Assembly: GCF_016722895.1 (NCBI RefSeq)
Contig: NZ_JAEQNA010000003.1
Location: forward strand, 1 to 64,000
Length of the DNA stretch: 64,000 nucleotides
Source of the DNA: Ramlibacter aurantiacus
GTDB taxonomy: Bacteria > Pseudomonadota > Gammaproteobacteria > Burkholderiales > Burkholderiaceae_C
Direction: 5' to 3'
Shown one piece after another: positions 50,712 to 60,199 of the stretch. Each line of letters begins with the position of its first letter. Within the stretch, counting starts at the first letter, position 1. A program made the translations under genes and the position numbers. The notes beneath the pieces are model-generated. The model made no database searches. It worked only from the letters and a program-made list of their open reading frames with translations, and was not told the DNA's origin.

Positions 50712-51443
50712 GTGGACACTTCACAGCGGCCGGTCGCCGTGGTCACCGGCGCGGCCGGCAACATCGGCCTGCCCGTGTGCGAGCAGCTGGTGGCGCAGGG
50801 CTGCCACGTGGTCGCCTGCGACCTGGGCCCGCCCCCGGCGGCGCTGCCCGCGGGTTGCACCTTCCGCGAGCTGGACGTGCGCGACGAGGCCGCGCTGCGG
50901 CGCGTGCTCGACGACGCGGCGGCGGCCGGGCCGCTCACGCACCTGGTCATCGCGCACGGCATCTTCGCCATGAGCTTCATCGAAGATGCCGCCAGGGCCG
51001 ACCTGCTGCCCATCACCGAGATCAACCTGCTGGCGGTCGCGCAGCTGTGCGTGGAGGCCGGCAAGCGCCTGCGTCCCGGCGGCTCCATCGTCACCGTTTC
51101 CAGCGTGGTGGCCACCATGGGCCGGCGCGCCGACGGCGGCTTCATGTACACCGCCATCAAGGCCGGCGTCGAATCGCTCACCCGAAACTTCGCGGTGGGG
51201 CTGGGGCCCAAAGGCATCCGCGTCAACTCGGTGGCGCCGGGCTTCCTGTCCACGCCCATGGCCGGCGTGGGGCAGCAGGCGCGCCAGATGTCCAAGGCCG
51301 ACGAGCTGAAGCTCTATTCGCCGCTGGGGCGGCTGGCCACGCCGCACGAAGTGGCCAACGCCATCGTGTTCCTGTGCTCGGATGCCGCTTCCGGCATCTC
51401 GGGCGTGGTCTTGCCGGTGGACGTGGGCCACCGGGCCTGGTAG
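50712..51443 (+). CDS. Short-chain dehydrogenase/reductase (SDR)
   Basis: A 243-residue classical SDR: TGAAGNIGLPV for NAD(P), Ser in TVSSVVATMG and the pair Tyr/Lys in MYTAIKAG. The NNAG block is replaced by IAHGIF. GTG start at 50712 with GGAG eight bases upstream. It sits between the TRAP permease and the ThDP enzyme and would interconvert an alcohol and a ketone, the latter suited to the BVMO. Confidence 0.92.
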   Translation: MDTSQRPVAVVTGAAGNIGLPVCEQLVAQGCHVVACDLGPPPAALPAGCTFRELDVRDEAALRRVLDDAAAAGPLTHLVIAHGIFAMSFIEDAARADLLPITEINLLAVAQLCVEAGKRLRPGGSIVTVSSVVATMGRRADGGFMYTAIKAGVESLTRNFAVGLGPKGIRVNSVAPGFLSTPMAGVGQQARQMSKADELKLYSPLGRLATPHEVANAIVFLCSDAASGISGVVLPVDVGHRAW

Positions 51444-51455
51444 GAGGAGAACCGC

Positions 51456-53162
51456 ATGAAGATTTCCGGCGCCGAGCTGATCGCCCGCTGCCTCGTCGGC
51501 AACGGCATCACGCATGTCTTCAACGTGCCCGGGCTGGGCCTGCAGCCGCTGATCGACGCGCTGCGCCGACACCGCGAGGAGTTGCAGTACTACTGCGGCC
51601 CGAGCGAGACGGCGGTTGCGCTCATGGCCGATGGCTACGGGCGCGCCACGCGCAGGCCCGCCTTCGTGAACGTGTACCACGCGTCCGGTACGGCGCTGGC
51701 CATGATGGGTGTGACCACGGCCTGGGCCGACCGCAGCCCGATGCTGTTCACCTCCACCACCACCAGCCGCAAGCTGGCGCGCAGCGACGGCTACGCCGCG
51801 GTGCCGCGCGACGTGACCGAGATGCCGCGCCAGTTCGTGAAATGGGACTGGGAGGTGCCCAGCGTCGAGCGCATCCCCGACGCCATCGCTCGCGCCGTGG
51901 CCATCGCGCAGACCCCGCCCATGGGGCCGGTGCACCTGGCCTTTCCGGCCGACCTCTACACCGAGGAGATCGACGAATCGGTGCTGGAGCAGGCCACCGG
52001 GTACCCGCCCGGCCGCCTGCAGGCTTTCACCGCCACGCGGCCCGATGCCGAGGGGCTCGCCGCCGCCGCCGCGCTGCTGGCCGACGCGAAGCGCCCGGTG
52101 ATCGTCGCCGGCGGTGATGTCGCGCAATATGGCGCCGTCGATGCGATGGTCAGGCTGGCCGAGCGCCTGGGCGCGCCCGTGCTGGCCGAACCCTACGTCG
52201 CCTACCCGGGCTTTCCCAACACGCATCCGCTCTATGCCGGCCGCTGCTCGGGCACGCACCCGCTGCTGCGCGAGGCCGACGTGGTGCTGATCGCCGGCGC
52301 CGAGCTCACCGGCGGCGGCGGCGCGCCCCTGTTGCCGCCGCGCACCGCCAAGGTGGTGTTCCTCGCCAGCGACTTGCTCGATTTGGGCAAGCAGGTGTGG
52401 GCCGACGTGGGCCTGGTCGGGCATCCGCGCGAGAGCCTGCGCGAGTTGGCCGAGGCGGTGGCCGCGCGGCCTCGGCAGGACCGGCCGGCATGGGACGCAT
52501 CGGTCCGCGAGGCGGTGGCCGCGTTTCGCGGGCAGCTGCAGGCCGACCACGATGCGCCCGCCAGCAGCGCGCACGCCAGCGTGACGGTGCCGCAGCTCAT
52601 CGACCAGGTGCACGAGGTCTTCGGCAAGGACGCGGTGATCGTGGACCACTCCACGACCGGCACCGCTTACCTGCTGGACATGCTGCCCCTCGATGATCCC
52701 TCGCGCTACTACGGCATCTCGGGCCGTGCCAGCGCGCAGGGCTGGGGCACGCCGGCCGCCATCGGCATGCAGGTCGCGCTGCCCGACCGCCAGGTGGTGG
52801 CGCTGGCCGGCGACGGCGGCTTCATGTTCACCGGCAACACGCTCTACGCGGCGGCGCTGTGGAACGTGCCCATCAAGCTCATCGTGCTGGCCAATGGCGG
52901 CTGGCACGACGTGGCCCACACCGCCAAGCATGCGCGCGGCTGGTCCGACGAGGACCTGCGCGCGGCGCGCTGGGTGGCCGATCCCAAGGTCGATTTCACG
53001 CAGCTGGCGGCGAGCTTCGGCATCGCGGCCCGGCGCGCGGCGACGCCGTCCGAACTGCGCGAAGCGCTGGTGCAGGCCCGCGACAGCGCCGGGCCCTTCG
53101 TGGTGGAGGTGGAGACCGATCCCGCCGCCATCGATTACTACGTGCGCTGGGTCACTCGTTGA
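51456..53162 (+). CDS. Thiamine-diphosphate-dependent enzyme, decarboxylase/lyase type
   Basis: A 568-residue ThDP enzyme. Catalytic Glu is in YCGPSETAVALMADGYGR (about residue 50), the middle domain covers about 190-330, and AGDGGFMFTGNTLYAAALW with VLANGGWHD is the ThDP/Mg motif. Similarity looks nearest to benzoylformate-decarboxylase, benzaldehyde-lyase and related enzymes. In an operon with two SDRs, a BVMO and an esterase, cleavage of an acyloin or decarboxylation of an aryl 2-keto acid is plausible. AGGAGAA precedes the ATG. Confidence 0.9.
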   Translation: MKISGAELIARCLVGNGITHVFNVPGLGLQPLIDALRRHREELQYYCGPSETAVALMADGYGRATRRPAFVNVYHASGTALAMMGVTTAWADRSPMLFTSTTTSRKLARSDGYAAVPRDVTEMPRQFVKWDWEVPSVERIPDAIARAVAIAQTPPMGPVHLAFPADLYTEEIDESVLEQATGYPPGRLQAFTATRPDAEGLAAAAALLADAKRPVIVAGGDVAQYGAVDAMVRLAERLGAPVLAEPYVAYPGFPNTHPLYAGRCSGTHPLLREADVVLIAGAELTGGGGAPLLPPRTAKVVFLASDLLDLGKQVWADVGLVGHPRESLRELAEAVAARPRQDRPAWDASVREAVAAFRGQLQADHDAPASSAHASVTVPQLIDQVHEVFGKDAVIVDHSTTGTAYLLDMLPLDDPSRYYGISGRASAQGWGTPAAIGMQVALPDRQVVALAGDGGFMFTGNTLYAAALWNVPIKLIVLANGGWHDVAHTAKHARGWSDEDLRAARWVADPKVDFTQLAASFGIAARRAATPSELREALVQARDSAGPFVVEVETDPAAIDYYVRWVTR

Positions 53163-53179
53163 TGGCAGGGAGCGATGCG

Positions 53180-53923
53180 ATGGCAGATCGGGATGTGATG
53201 CTGGTCACCGGCGGCAGCCGGGGCATCGGGGCCGCCATCGTGCGGCTGGCGGGCCAGGGCCGGCAGGTGGCGTTCTTCTACCGCAGCAGCCGCGCCGAGG
53301 CCGAGGCTTGTGTGCGCGCCGCGGCGGCCGAAGGCGTGCAGGCCACGCCAATCCAGGCCGACGTGAGCGACGAAGCCTCGCTGCTGCGGGGCTTCGAGGC
53401 GGTGGACAAGCTCGGCACGCTTCGGGTGCTGGTGAACAACGCCGGGGTGACCGGTGGCCGCAGCCGGCTGGAAGACGTCACCGCCGCCCAGCTCGACGAG
53501 GTGCTGCGGGTGAACGTGGCCGGCGCCTTCCTGTGTGCGCGCGAGGCGGTGCGCCGCATGTCCCCGCGCCGCGGCGGCGCCGGCGGCTGCATCGTCAACA
53601 TCTCGTCGGGGGCGGCGAAGTCGGGCTCGCCCAACGCCTGGATCCACTACGCCGCGACCAAGGGCGCCATGGACACGATGACGCTGGGCCTGGCGCGCGA
53701 GGTGGCGGCCGAGGGCATCCGGGTGAACGCGGTGAGGCCGGGCGTGATCGCCACCGACATCCACGCCGACCGCTCGCCGGAGCAGTTCGAGGCCATGACC
53801 CGCATGATTCCGCAGGGCCGCATGGGCCAGCCGGAGGAGGTGGCGCGCATGGTGCTGTGGCTGGCGTCGGAGCAGGCCTCGTACGTGACCGGCGGCTTGT
53901 TCGACGTGTCGGGAGGGCTCTGA
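53180..53923 (+). CDS. Short-chain dehydrogenase/reductase, glucose/3-oxoacyl reductase-like
   Basis: A 247-residue SDR (with TGGSRGIGAAI, VNNAGVTGG, Ser in NISSGAA, and Tyr/Lys in YAATKGAMD). SGGL ends the protein after YVTGGLFDV. ATG 53180 has GGGAG 7 nt upstream; an ATG at 53162 overlapping the ThDP stop (TGATG) is possible and adds six residues. It is the last gene of the BVMO operon. It keeps the full catalytic set; substrate unknown. Confidence 0.92.
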   Translation: MADRDVMLVTGGSRGIGAAIVRLAGQGRQVAFFYRSSRAEAEACVRAAAAEGVQATPIQADVSDEASLLRGFEAVDKLGTLRVLVNNAGVTGGRSRLEDVTAAQLDEVLRVNVAGAFLCAREAVRRMSPRRGGAGGCIVNISSGAAKSGSPNAWIHYAATKGAMDTMTLGLAREVAAEGIRVNAVRPGVIATDIHADRSPEQFEAMTRMIPQGRMGQPEEVARMVLWLASEQASYVTGGLFDVSGGL

Positions 53924-54062
53924 TTCGCTTGCCCGGCCTGGGCCGATGTACCTGGGCTGGGGACACATGGGCCGCGCGTGCCGTTCTTCGTGCGGGACGC
54001 GAGGCTGGCCGGCAGGTGCGCCCCCTTGCGGCCCGGTGAAGTCCAGCGCGGCTGGGGCGCCC

Positions 54063-56627
54063 TCAGCCGTGCCGCATGGAGCGCGCAGCCAGAGGCTTGA
54101 TCGACTCCAGCACCGCCAGCATGACCACGCCCAGCCCGGCCGCGGCCCATAGCACCGGCGCGGCCGGAGCCGCGAAGCGGAACAGCTCGGGCAGCGGCGG
54201 GATCGCCAGCAGGGCCGCCAGCAGGGCCGCGGTGACCCCCAGCATCAGCCACATCGGCGAGTTGGGGCGGCGCAGCGTCTGCCACAGGGATGCGGTGAAG
54301 GATCGGTTGGACAGGATCAGCGCGAAGTTGCAGGACACCAGCGCGACGAACGCGGCCGCGCGCGCCTGGGCCTCGGGCACGCCGCTCGCCAGCAGGGCGA
54401 GGAAGCCCCCGCCCACGGCCGCCAGCACGATCAATCCCTGCAGCAGGCTCCAGGCCGCGAAGCCCGCGGGAAGCAGAGGCTCGCCGACGGCCCGCGGCGG
54501 TCGCTGCATCAGGTCGGCCTCCTCGCGCTCGGCCTCGAAGGCGATGGAGCACACCGGATCGATCACCAGCTCCAGGAAGGCGATGTGCAGCGGCGTGAAC
54601 ACCAGCGGCAGCCCCAGGGCCAGCGGCAGCAGCGCCAGCCCTGCGATGGGCACGTGCACGGCCAGCACGAAGCCCATGGCCTTGCGCACGTTGTCGTGGA
54701 TGCGCCGGCCCAGCCGCACCGCCCGCACGATGGAGCCGAAGTCGTCGTCCAGCAGCACGATGGCCGCGGCCTCGCGCGCCACGTCGGTGCCGCGGCCGCC
54801 CATGGCAATGCCGATGTGCGCGGCCTTGAGCGAGGGTGCGTCGTTGACGCCATCCCCGGTCATCGCCACCACCTCGCCCTGCGCGCGCAGGGCCTGCACG
54901 ATGCGCAGCTTGAACTCGGGCGTGACGCGGGCGAAGACCGAGGTGTCGAGCACGCGCTGCTTGAGCGTGGCGTCATCCAGTCCGGCCAGCTCCCGGCCGG
55001 TCAGGATCGGCCCGGCCTCGTCGATGCCGGCCTGGCGAGCGATGGCGCGTGCGGTGCCCGGGTGGTCGCCGGTGATCATGGCGACGCGGATGCCGGCCTG
55101 CCGGCACTCCCGCACCGCCGCATCGACGCCGTCGCGCAGCGGATCGGCCAGGGCGAGCAGCCCGAGAAAGCGCAGGTCGAAGCCGGCGGGCGAGGGTGGC
55201 CAGGCGCCGCCCGCCCAAGTGCCCGTGGCCACCCCCAGCACGCGGTGGCCGCGGCCGGCCAGCGCCTCGGCTGCCGCCCGCATCGCATCCCGTTGATCGG
55301 GCGGCAGCCGGCACAGGGCGCCCACCGACTCGGGCGCCCCCTTGATGGCGACCACCGGGCCTGCATCGCCGCCCTGCCACACATGGGTCATGGCCGGCAG
55401 CCCGGGGCTGAGCGGGTATTCGTGCGCCAGGGTCCAGCCGGGATGCAGCCGGGCCGGTGGCAACTGCTCCCGGCCGAGCGCGTGCAGGGCCCTTTCCATC
55501 GGGTCGAAGGGATCGGTTTCGCTGGCGAGTACGCCGGCTTCCAGCAGTGCGTGGAAGGGCTGCGGCAGCGGACCCTCGGCCGGCCGCCAGCTCGGGCCGG
55601 GAGCGCCCATCGCGGAAGGCAACTGCAGTTCGGCGATGGCCATGCGGTTGAGCGTCAGCGTGCCGGTCTTGTCGGTGCACAGCACCGTGGCCGCGCCTAG
55701 CGTCTCGATGGCCGCGGGGCGGCGCGTCAGCACGCGCTGGCGCGCCATGCGCCAGGCGCCCATGGCGGTGAACACGCTGAGGATCAGCAGGAACTCCTGC
55801 GGCAGCAGCGACATGGCCAGCGTGAGGCCCGCCAGCACGCCACCCAGCCAGTCGCCGCGCAGCAGGCCGTGCAGCAGCGCGGCCACCGCGCTGACGCCCA
55901 GGCCCAGGACGGAGAACAGGCGCACCAGCCGCCGCGTCTGCTGGTGCAGCGGCGTGGGCCCTGACTCGATGGTGCCCAGCGCCCGCCCGATGCGCCCGAT
56001 CTCGCTGCGGGCGCCGGTGGCGACGACGCGGGCCATGCCCTGGCCGCCGACCACCAGGGTGCCGGCGAACACGCGCGAGGGCCGGCCCACGTCGGGGCCC
56101 GAGGCCGTGGCGGCCTCGGCGATGGCCGCCGCCTTGTCCACCGGCACGGATTCGCCGGTGAGCAGCGATTCGTCGATGCGCAGGTCGTTGGCCGCCAGCA
56201 GCTCGGCGTCGGCGGGGACGCGGTCGCCCTCGGCCAGCACGATCACGTCACCCCGCACCACCTCGCGGCCTGCGATGCGCTGGCGCACGCCGCCGCGCAC
56301 CACCAGCGCACGGGGACTGGAGAGGTCGCGCAGGGCTTCGAGCGCGCGTGCGGTGCGCCGCTCCTGCACCAGCGCGATGGTGACGATGATGGCCACGAAG
56401 GCCAGCAGCACCAGCGCCTCGTGCACGTCGCCCAGCAGCAAGTAGATGAGCGCCGCGGCGGCCAGCAGCTGGAACATCGGCTCGCCGGCGACCTCGCGCG
56501 CGATGCGCGCCAGCGTGCGCCGCGGCGCCTGGGGCAACTCGTTCCCGCCTTCGTCGTGCAGGCGCTGGTCCGCCTCGGCGTCGCTCAGGCCGGCGTGGGT
56601 GGAATGCGCCGGCTCCTCCACCGTCAC
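54063..56627 (-). CDS. Cation-translocating P-type ATPase (Ca2+/Mg2+-type, P2/P3-like)
   Basis: An 854-residue P-type ATPase. N-terminal cation-ATPase domain (LSDAEADQRLHDEGGNELPQ), actuator loop LLTGES (155-160), phosphorylation Asp319 in CTDKTGTLTLN, and hinge TGDGVNDAPSLKAAHIG; about ten helices. The intramembrane motif in helix 4 reads LLPQEFLLILSVF where relatives have P-E-G-L-P or P-E-E-F-P, so the second Pro is lost. It has no cysteine metal-binding domain, so heavy metals are unlikely. GTG 56627 overlaps the acetoacetyl-CoA synthetase stop by 4 nt (GTGA); longer frames upstream are shadows. Confidence 0.9.
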   Translation of the reverse strand: MTVEEPAHSTHAGLSDAEADQRLHDEGGNELPQAPRRTLARIAREVAGEPMFQLLAAAALIYLLLGDVHEALVLLAFVAIIVTIALVQERRTARALEALRDLSSPRALVVRGGVRQRIAGREVVRGDVIVLAEGDRVPADAELLAANDLRIDESLLTGESVPVDKAAAIAEAATASGPDVGRPSRVFAGTLVVGGQGMARVVATGARSEIGRIGRALGTIESGPTPLHQQTRRLVRLFSVLGLGVSAVAALLHGLLRGDWLGGVLAGLTLAMSLLPQEFLLILSVFTAMGAWRMARQRVLTRRPAAIETLGAATVLCTDKTGTLTLNRMAIAELQLPSAMGAPGPSWRPAEGPLPQPFHALLEAGVLASETDPFDPMERALHALGREQLPPARLHPGWTLAHEYPLSPGLPAMTHVWQGGDAGPVVAIKGAPESVGALCRLPPDQRDAMRAAAEALAGRGHRVLGVATGTWAGGAWPPSPAGFDLRFLGLLALADPLRDGVDAAVRECRQAGIRVAMITGDHPGTARAIARQAGIDEAGPILTGRELAGLDDATLKQRVLDTSVFARVTPEFKLRIVQALRAQGEVVAMTGDGVNDAPSLKAAHIGIAMGGRGTDVAREAAAIVLLDDDFGSIVRAVRLGRRIHDNVRKAMGFVLAVHVPIAGLALLPLALGLPLVFTPLHIAFLELVIDPVCSIAFEAEREEADLMQRPPRAVGEPLLPAGFAAWSLLQGLIVLAAVGGGFLALLASGVPEAQARAAAFVALVSCNFALILSNRSFTASLWQTLRRPNSPMWLMLGVTAALLAALLAIPPLPELFRFAAPAAPVLWAAAGLGVVMLAVLESIKPLAARSMRHG

Positions 56628-58663
56628 GCCGGGCCGACGTCCGCGGCCGCTCGGGCCAGGTGGGCCCGCGCGAAATCGACATACCAGTCGATCGCCGCCG
56701 GATCGGCCACCGCGTCGCGGTTGATCACCTTTTCCAGCGGATGGCCCAGCATCAGTTTCTTGATCGGCAGCTCCATCTTCTTGCCGGTGATGGTCTTGGG
56801 GATCCGCGCCACCGCGATGATGTCGTTGGGCACGTGCCGGGCCGACAGGCCCGTGCGCAGGGCCTGAACCAGGCGCTTGCGCAGCGGCTCGTCGAGCCCG
56901 ATGCCAGGGCGCAGCTGCACGAACAGCACCATGTACGACTCGCGGCCGAGGTATTCGAGATCGACCACCAGGCTGTCCAGCACCTCGTCGACACCCTCGA
57001 CCACCCGGTAGAACTCGGCGGTGCCCATGCGCACGCCCTGGCGATTGATGGTGGCGTCCGAGCGGCCGTAGATGATGCCGCCCACGGCCTCGGGGTTGGG
57101 CACCAGTTCGAGCCAGTCGCCGTGGCGCCAGATGCCACCGCCATCCGGCGTGCGGAAGGTGTCGAAGTAGCTGTCGAGCAAGCGGGCATTGCCTTCGTCG
57201 CCCCAGAAGCGCAGCGGCATCGAGGGCAGCGGCCGCGTGCACACCAGCTCACCCACCTGGCCGATCACCGGCTGGCCGGTCTCGTCGAAGGCGTGCACGC
57301 TGGCGCCCAGCGTGCGGCACTGCATCTGGCCGACCCGCACCGGCAGGGTGGGCAGGCCCACCAGGAAGCCGCCGGCGATGTCGGTGCCGCCGGCCACGCA
57401 GTTGAGCCACAGGTCGGCCTTGACGCGCTGGTACAGCCAGTCGTAGGCCTCGGGCGACAAGGGCGAGCCGGTGCTGCAGACCGTGTGCAGCGCCGAGAGC
57501 TCGGCCACCTCGCGCGGCACCACGCCGGCCTTCATGCAGGCATGGTGGATGGCTGCGCCGACGCCGAACACGTGGACACCCAGGCGCCCTGCCAGGCGCC
57601 ACAGGTGCGACCAATCGGGCTCGGCGCCCGCGCCGGTGACGGCACCGTCATAGAGCACGATGCTGGCGCCGCCGAGCAGGCCCAGCACGTGCGCGTTCCA
57701 CACCATCCACGAGGTGTTGACCGCCCACAGGATGCGGTCGCCCGGGTGCAGCTCGCCGTGAAGGACCATGTTGACCAGCCCGTTGGCGACGATGCCGCCG
57801 TGGCCATGCACGATGGCCTTGGGCAGGCCGGTGGTGCCCGATGAATACAGGATCCAGAGCGGATGGTCGGCCGGCAGGGCGGTGGGGTTCCAGGCGGCGG
57901 CGCGTGTCGACGCGTCCTGCCAGGGCACGACCCGCAGACCGGCCCGCCCCGTGGGGCCGGGCGCCGCCGGGTCCAGGTGCGGCACCCACAGCACGCCGGT
58001 GACGCTGGGCAGCTGGGCCAGGATCTCGTCGAAGACGGCGCGACGGTCGAACGGCTTGCCGCCGAAGCGGTAGCCGTCCACCGCGAGGATGACCTTGGGT
58101 TCGATCTGCCGGAAACGGTCGCCCACGCTTACCGGCCCCATGTCGGGCGCGCAGACCGACCAGACGGCGCCCAGGCTGGCGCAGGCGAGGAAGGCGACCA
58201 CGGTCTGCGGGATGTTGGGCATCCAGCCGACCACGCGGTCGCCGGGCTGCACGCCCATCTCGCGCAGGGTGTCGGCCACCGCGGCCACCTGGCGCTGCAA
58301 CTGCGCCCACGACAGCTCGCCGCTGCCGCCGGCCTCGCTCTCGTACACGATGGCCGGGCTGCCCAGGCCGGCGTGCCGGAAGACCTGGTCGACGAAGTTC
58401 AGCTGCGCGCCCTCGAACCACTTCGCACCCGGCATGCGGTCGTCGGCGAGGGCGCGGGTGAAGGGCTGGCGCACCGGGATGTCGAAGTACTGCCAGGCAG
58501 CGGTCCAGAAGCCTTCGAGGTCGCCGACGGACCATCGCCACATCGATTCGTAATCGTCGAAGCGAAGGCCGCGGTGCTGCGCCAGCCAGGCGCTGAAGCG
58601 GGTGAAGTGCGCGCGTGCGATGCGCTCGGTGCCGGGCGTCCAGATCGGAGCGTGTGCCGCCAT
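56624..58663 (-). CDS. Acetoacetyl-CoA synthetase
   Basis: A 679-residue acyl-CoA synthetase of the acetoacetate-CoA ligase family. The N-terminal ACAS block is ESMWRWSVGDLEGFWTAAWQ, followed by LYSSGTTGLPKAIVHGHGG for ATP/AMP, GGTDIAGGFLVGLPTLPV as the family-specific segment, and the catalytic Lys in KTITGKKMELPIKKL. It activates acetoacetate for ketone-body or PHB turnover. It is transcribed before and overlaps the P-type ATPase gene, an odd partner with no obvious common role. Confidence 0.93.
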   Translation of the reverse strand: MAAHAPIWTPGTERIARAHFTRFSAWLAQHRGLRFDDYESMWRWSVGDLEGFWTAAWQYFDIPVRQPFTRALADDRMPGAKWFEGAQLNFVDQVFRHAGLGSPAIVYESEAGGSGELSWAQLQRQVAAVADTLREMGVQPGDRVVGWMPNIPQTVVAFLACASLGAVWSVCAPDMGPVSVGDRFRQIEPKVILAVDGYRFGGKPFDRRAVFDEILAQLPSVTGVLWVPHLDPAAPGPTGRAGLRVVPWQDASTRAAAWNPTALPADHPLWILYSSGTTGLPKAIVHGHGGIVANGLVNMVLHGELHPGDRILWAVNTSWMVWNAHVLGLLGGASIVLYDGAVTGAGAEPDWSHLWRLAGRLGVHVFGVGAAIHHACMKAGVVPREVAELSALHTVCSTGSPLSPEAYDWLYQRVKADLWLNCVAGGTDIAGGFLVGLPTLPVRVGQMQCRTLGASVHAFDETGQPVIGQVGELVCTRPLPSMPLRFWGDEGNARLLDSYFDTFRTPDGGGIWRHGDWLELVPNPEAVGGIIYGRSDATINRQGVRMGTAEFYRVVEGVDEVLDSLVVDLEYLGRESYMVLFVQLRPGIGLDEPLRKRLVQALRTGLSARHVPNDIIAVARIPKTITGKKMELPIKKLMLGHPLEKVINRDAVADPAAIDWYVDFARAHLARAAADVGPA

Positions 58664-58718
58664 GTCGTGTCTCCTGCCGTGGTGAGCGGCGATTGTGTGC
58701 GGCGCCGGCCGACGCCAT

Positions 58719-60083
58719 CTACGCGGCCTGCAGCGGCGCCTGGTGCGCGCGCTTGCGCTGCGTCTGCTGGGCGCGGCGGGTGCCTTGCTGCAACTCGCGG
58801 GCCCAGCGACGCAGGTAGACCGGACCCATCATCTGGTAGTGGTGGCGCGGCGTGTCGACGAAACGCTGGGCGGTGTCGCGCGCGTCCTGCTCGATGGCGG
58901 CTTCCATGGCCTGGCGTGACGGCAGTTCATAGCGCCCCGACAGGTGCGCGGCCACCAGGCGCGACTGCGACTCCATCAGCGGCAGAAAACCCCACTGCGC
59001 CTGCGCCTGGTAGCCGCCGATCACCGTGAGCGTGGGCAGCTCGGGGTGGAAGGTGCGCAGGTACAGGCGCATGCGGTTGTCCTCGGCCTGAAGCAACTGC
59101 GGGTCGAGGAACGGGAAGGTCATGCGGTAGCCGGTGGCGTTGATCACCGCATCGACCCGCGTGCTCGTGCCATCGGCGAAGGTGACGGTGCGGCCGTCGT
59201 AGCGCGTGGGTTCACGCACGATGCGGATGCGCCCGTCACCGATGCGGTTGACCAGGTTCTCGGCGATGGTGGGGAAGGTCGAGCCGAGCCCCCGCCGAGG
59301 GGGCGGCAGGCCGTGGCGGTCCGGCCGGCCGATCAGCAGGCGGTACAGGCCGCTGACGACCAGGTCGTCCAGCCGGTGCGGCAGGCGGCCCACCTTGCGG
59401 GTGTCGAACCAGCGGTCGATGCGGATGCCCCGGACGTAGTGCGGAAACACCCAGGTGCCGCTGCGCATCGCGAGCAGCACCTGCTCGGCGCCATGGCTCA
59501 CGTCCACCGCGATCTGCGCGCCACTGTTGCCATAGCCGACGACGAGCACCCGCTGGCCGGCGTAGGTGTCGCGCTCGCGGTAGGCGCCCGAATGGATCAT
59601 GGGCCCGTCGAAGCGCCCTTCCACCTTCGGCACGATCGGGTCGTTGTGGTGGCCGTTGGCCACGACCACGGCGCGGAACAGCCGGCTGCCTTCGCCCTGC
59701 AGCGTCACCCGCCAGCCTCCGTCGACGGGCTCGACGCGCTCGACGCGCCGGTTCGGCCGCAAGGAGGGACGCAGGCCGTAGTGGTCGAGGGCGTCTTCGA
59801 GGTAGGCCAGCACCTGCTCGCGCGCCGGGAAGTCCGGGTAGTGCGCGGGCATCGGGAAGCCGCTGAACTCGTAGGTGCCGCGCGGGCTGTTCATGTGCAG
59901 CGACTTCCAGGCGCAGGTGCGGCCGGGTTCGGGCTGGTAGCGCCAGATGCCGCCGGGACCAGGGCGCTCGTCAAAGGCCTCGAAGGGCACGCCCGCGGCG
60001 GAGAGCTCCTTCATGGCGCAGATGCCCGACACGCCTGCGCCGATGACGCAGACGCTGGATCCATCGACGTGGCTTGGCTGCAT
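58719..60083 (-). CDS. FMO-type flavin monooxygenase
   Basis: A 454-residue class B monooxygenase: VIGAGVSGICAMKEL for FAD, the FMO fingerprint FDGPMIHSGAYRE (F-x-G-x3-H-S-x2-Y-R), and VVGYGNSGAQIAVDV for NADPH, then NATGYRMTFPFL. FMOs oxidise soft nucleophiles (N, S) and some ketones. AGGAGGT before ATG 60083 is a strong ribosome site; readings from further upstream are rejected. A basic tail (RRAQQTQRKRAHQAP) closes the protein. It is 55 bp from the acetoacetyl-CoA synthetase gene; no clear partner. Confidence 0.92.
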   Translation of the reverse strand: MQPSHVDGSSVCVIGAGVSGICAMKELSAAGVPFEAFDERPGPGGIWRYQPEPGRTCAWKSLHMNSPRGTYEFSGFPMPAHYPDFPAREQVLAYLEDALDHYGLRPSLRPNRRVERVEPVDGGWRVTLQGEGSRLFRAVVVANGHHNDPIVPKVEGRFDGPMIHSGAYRERDTYAGQRVLVVGYGNSGAQIAVDVSHGAEQVLLAMRSGTWVFPHYVRGIRIDRWFDTRKVGRLPHRLDDLVVSGLYRLLIGRPDRHGLPPPRRGLGSTFPTIAENLVNRIGDGRIRIVREPTRYDGRTVTFADGTSTRVDAVINATGYRMTFPFLDPQLLQAEDNRMRLYLRTFHPELPTLTVIGGYQAQAQWGFLPLMESQSRLVAAHLSGRYELPSRQAMEAAIEQDARDTAQRFVDTPRHHYQMMGPVYLRRWARELQQGTRRAQQTQRKRAHQAPLQAA

Positions 60084-60199
60084 GCGGCACCTCCTGTCGC
60101 GCCCGACGCGGGCGCGATCCATCATAGGAAGCGCGCAGGGGCGCGACAACCGCGCGCGGACCGCCGTGCCCGATGACCTGCGCGGGGCTGCCGCGTGGC

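Noticed and set aside
49265..52931. Two long minus-strand frames (676 and 736 codons)
   Set aside because: They are antisense to the TRAP permease, SDR and ThDP genes and consist of biased His/Gln/Arg-rich sequence without motifs.
56628..57242. Upstream extension of the P-type ATPase frame
   Set aside because: It lies inside the acetoacetyl-CoA synthetase gene in another frame. The GTG at 56627 overlapping that gene's stop is the natural start.
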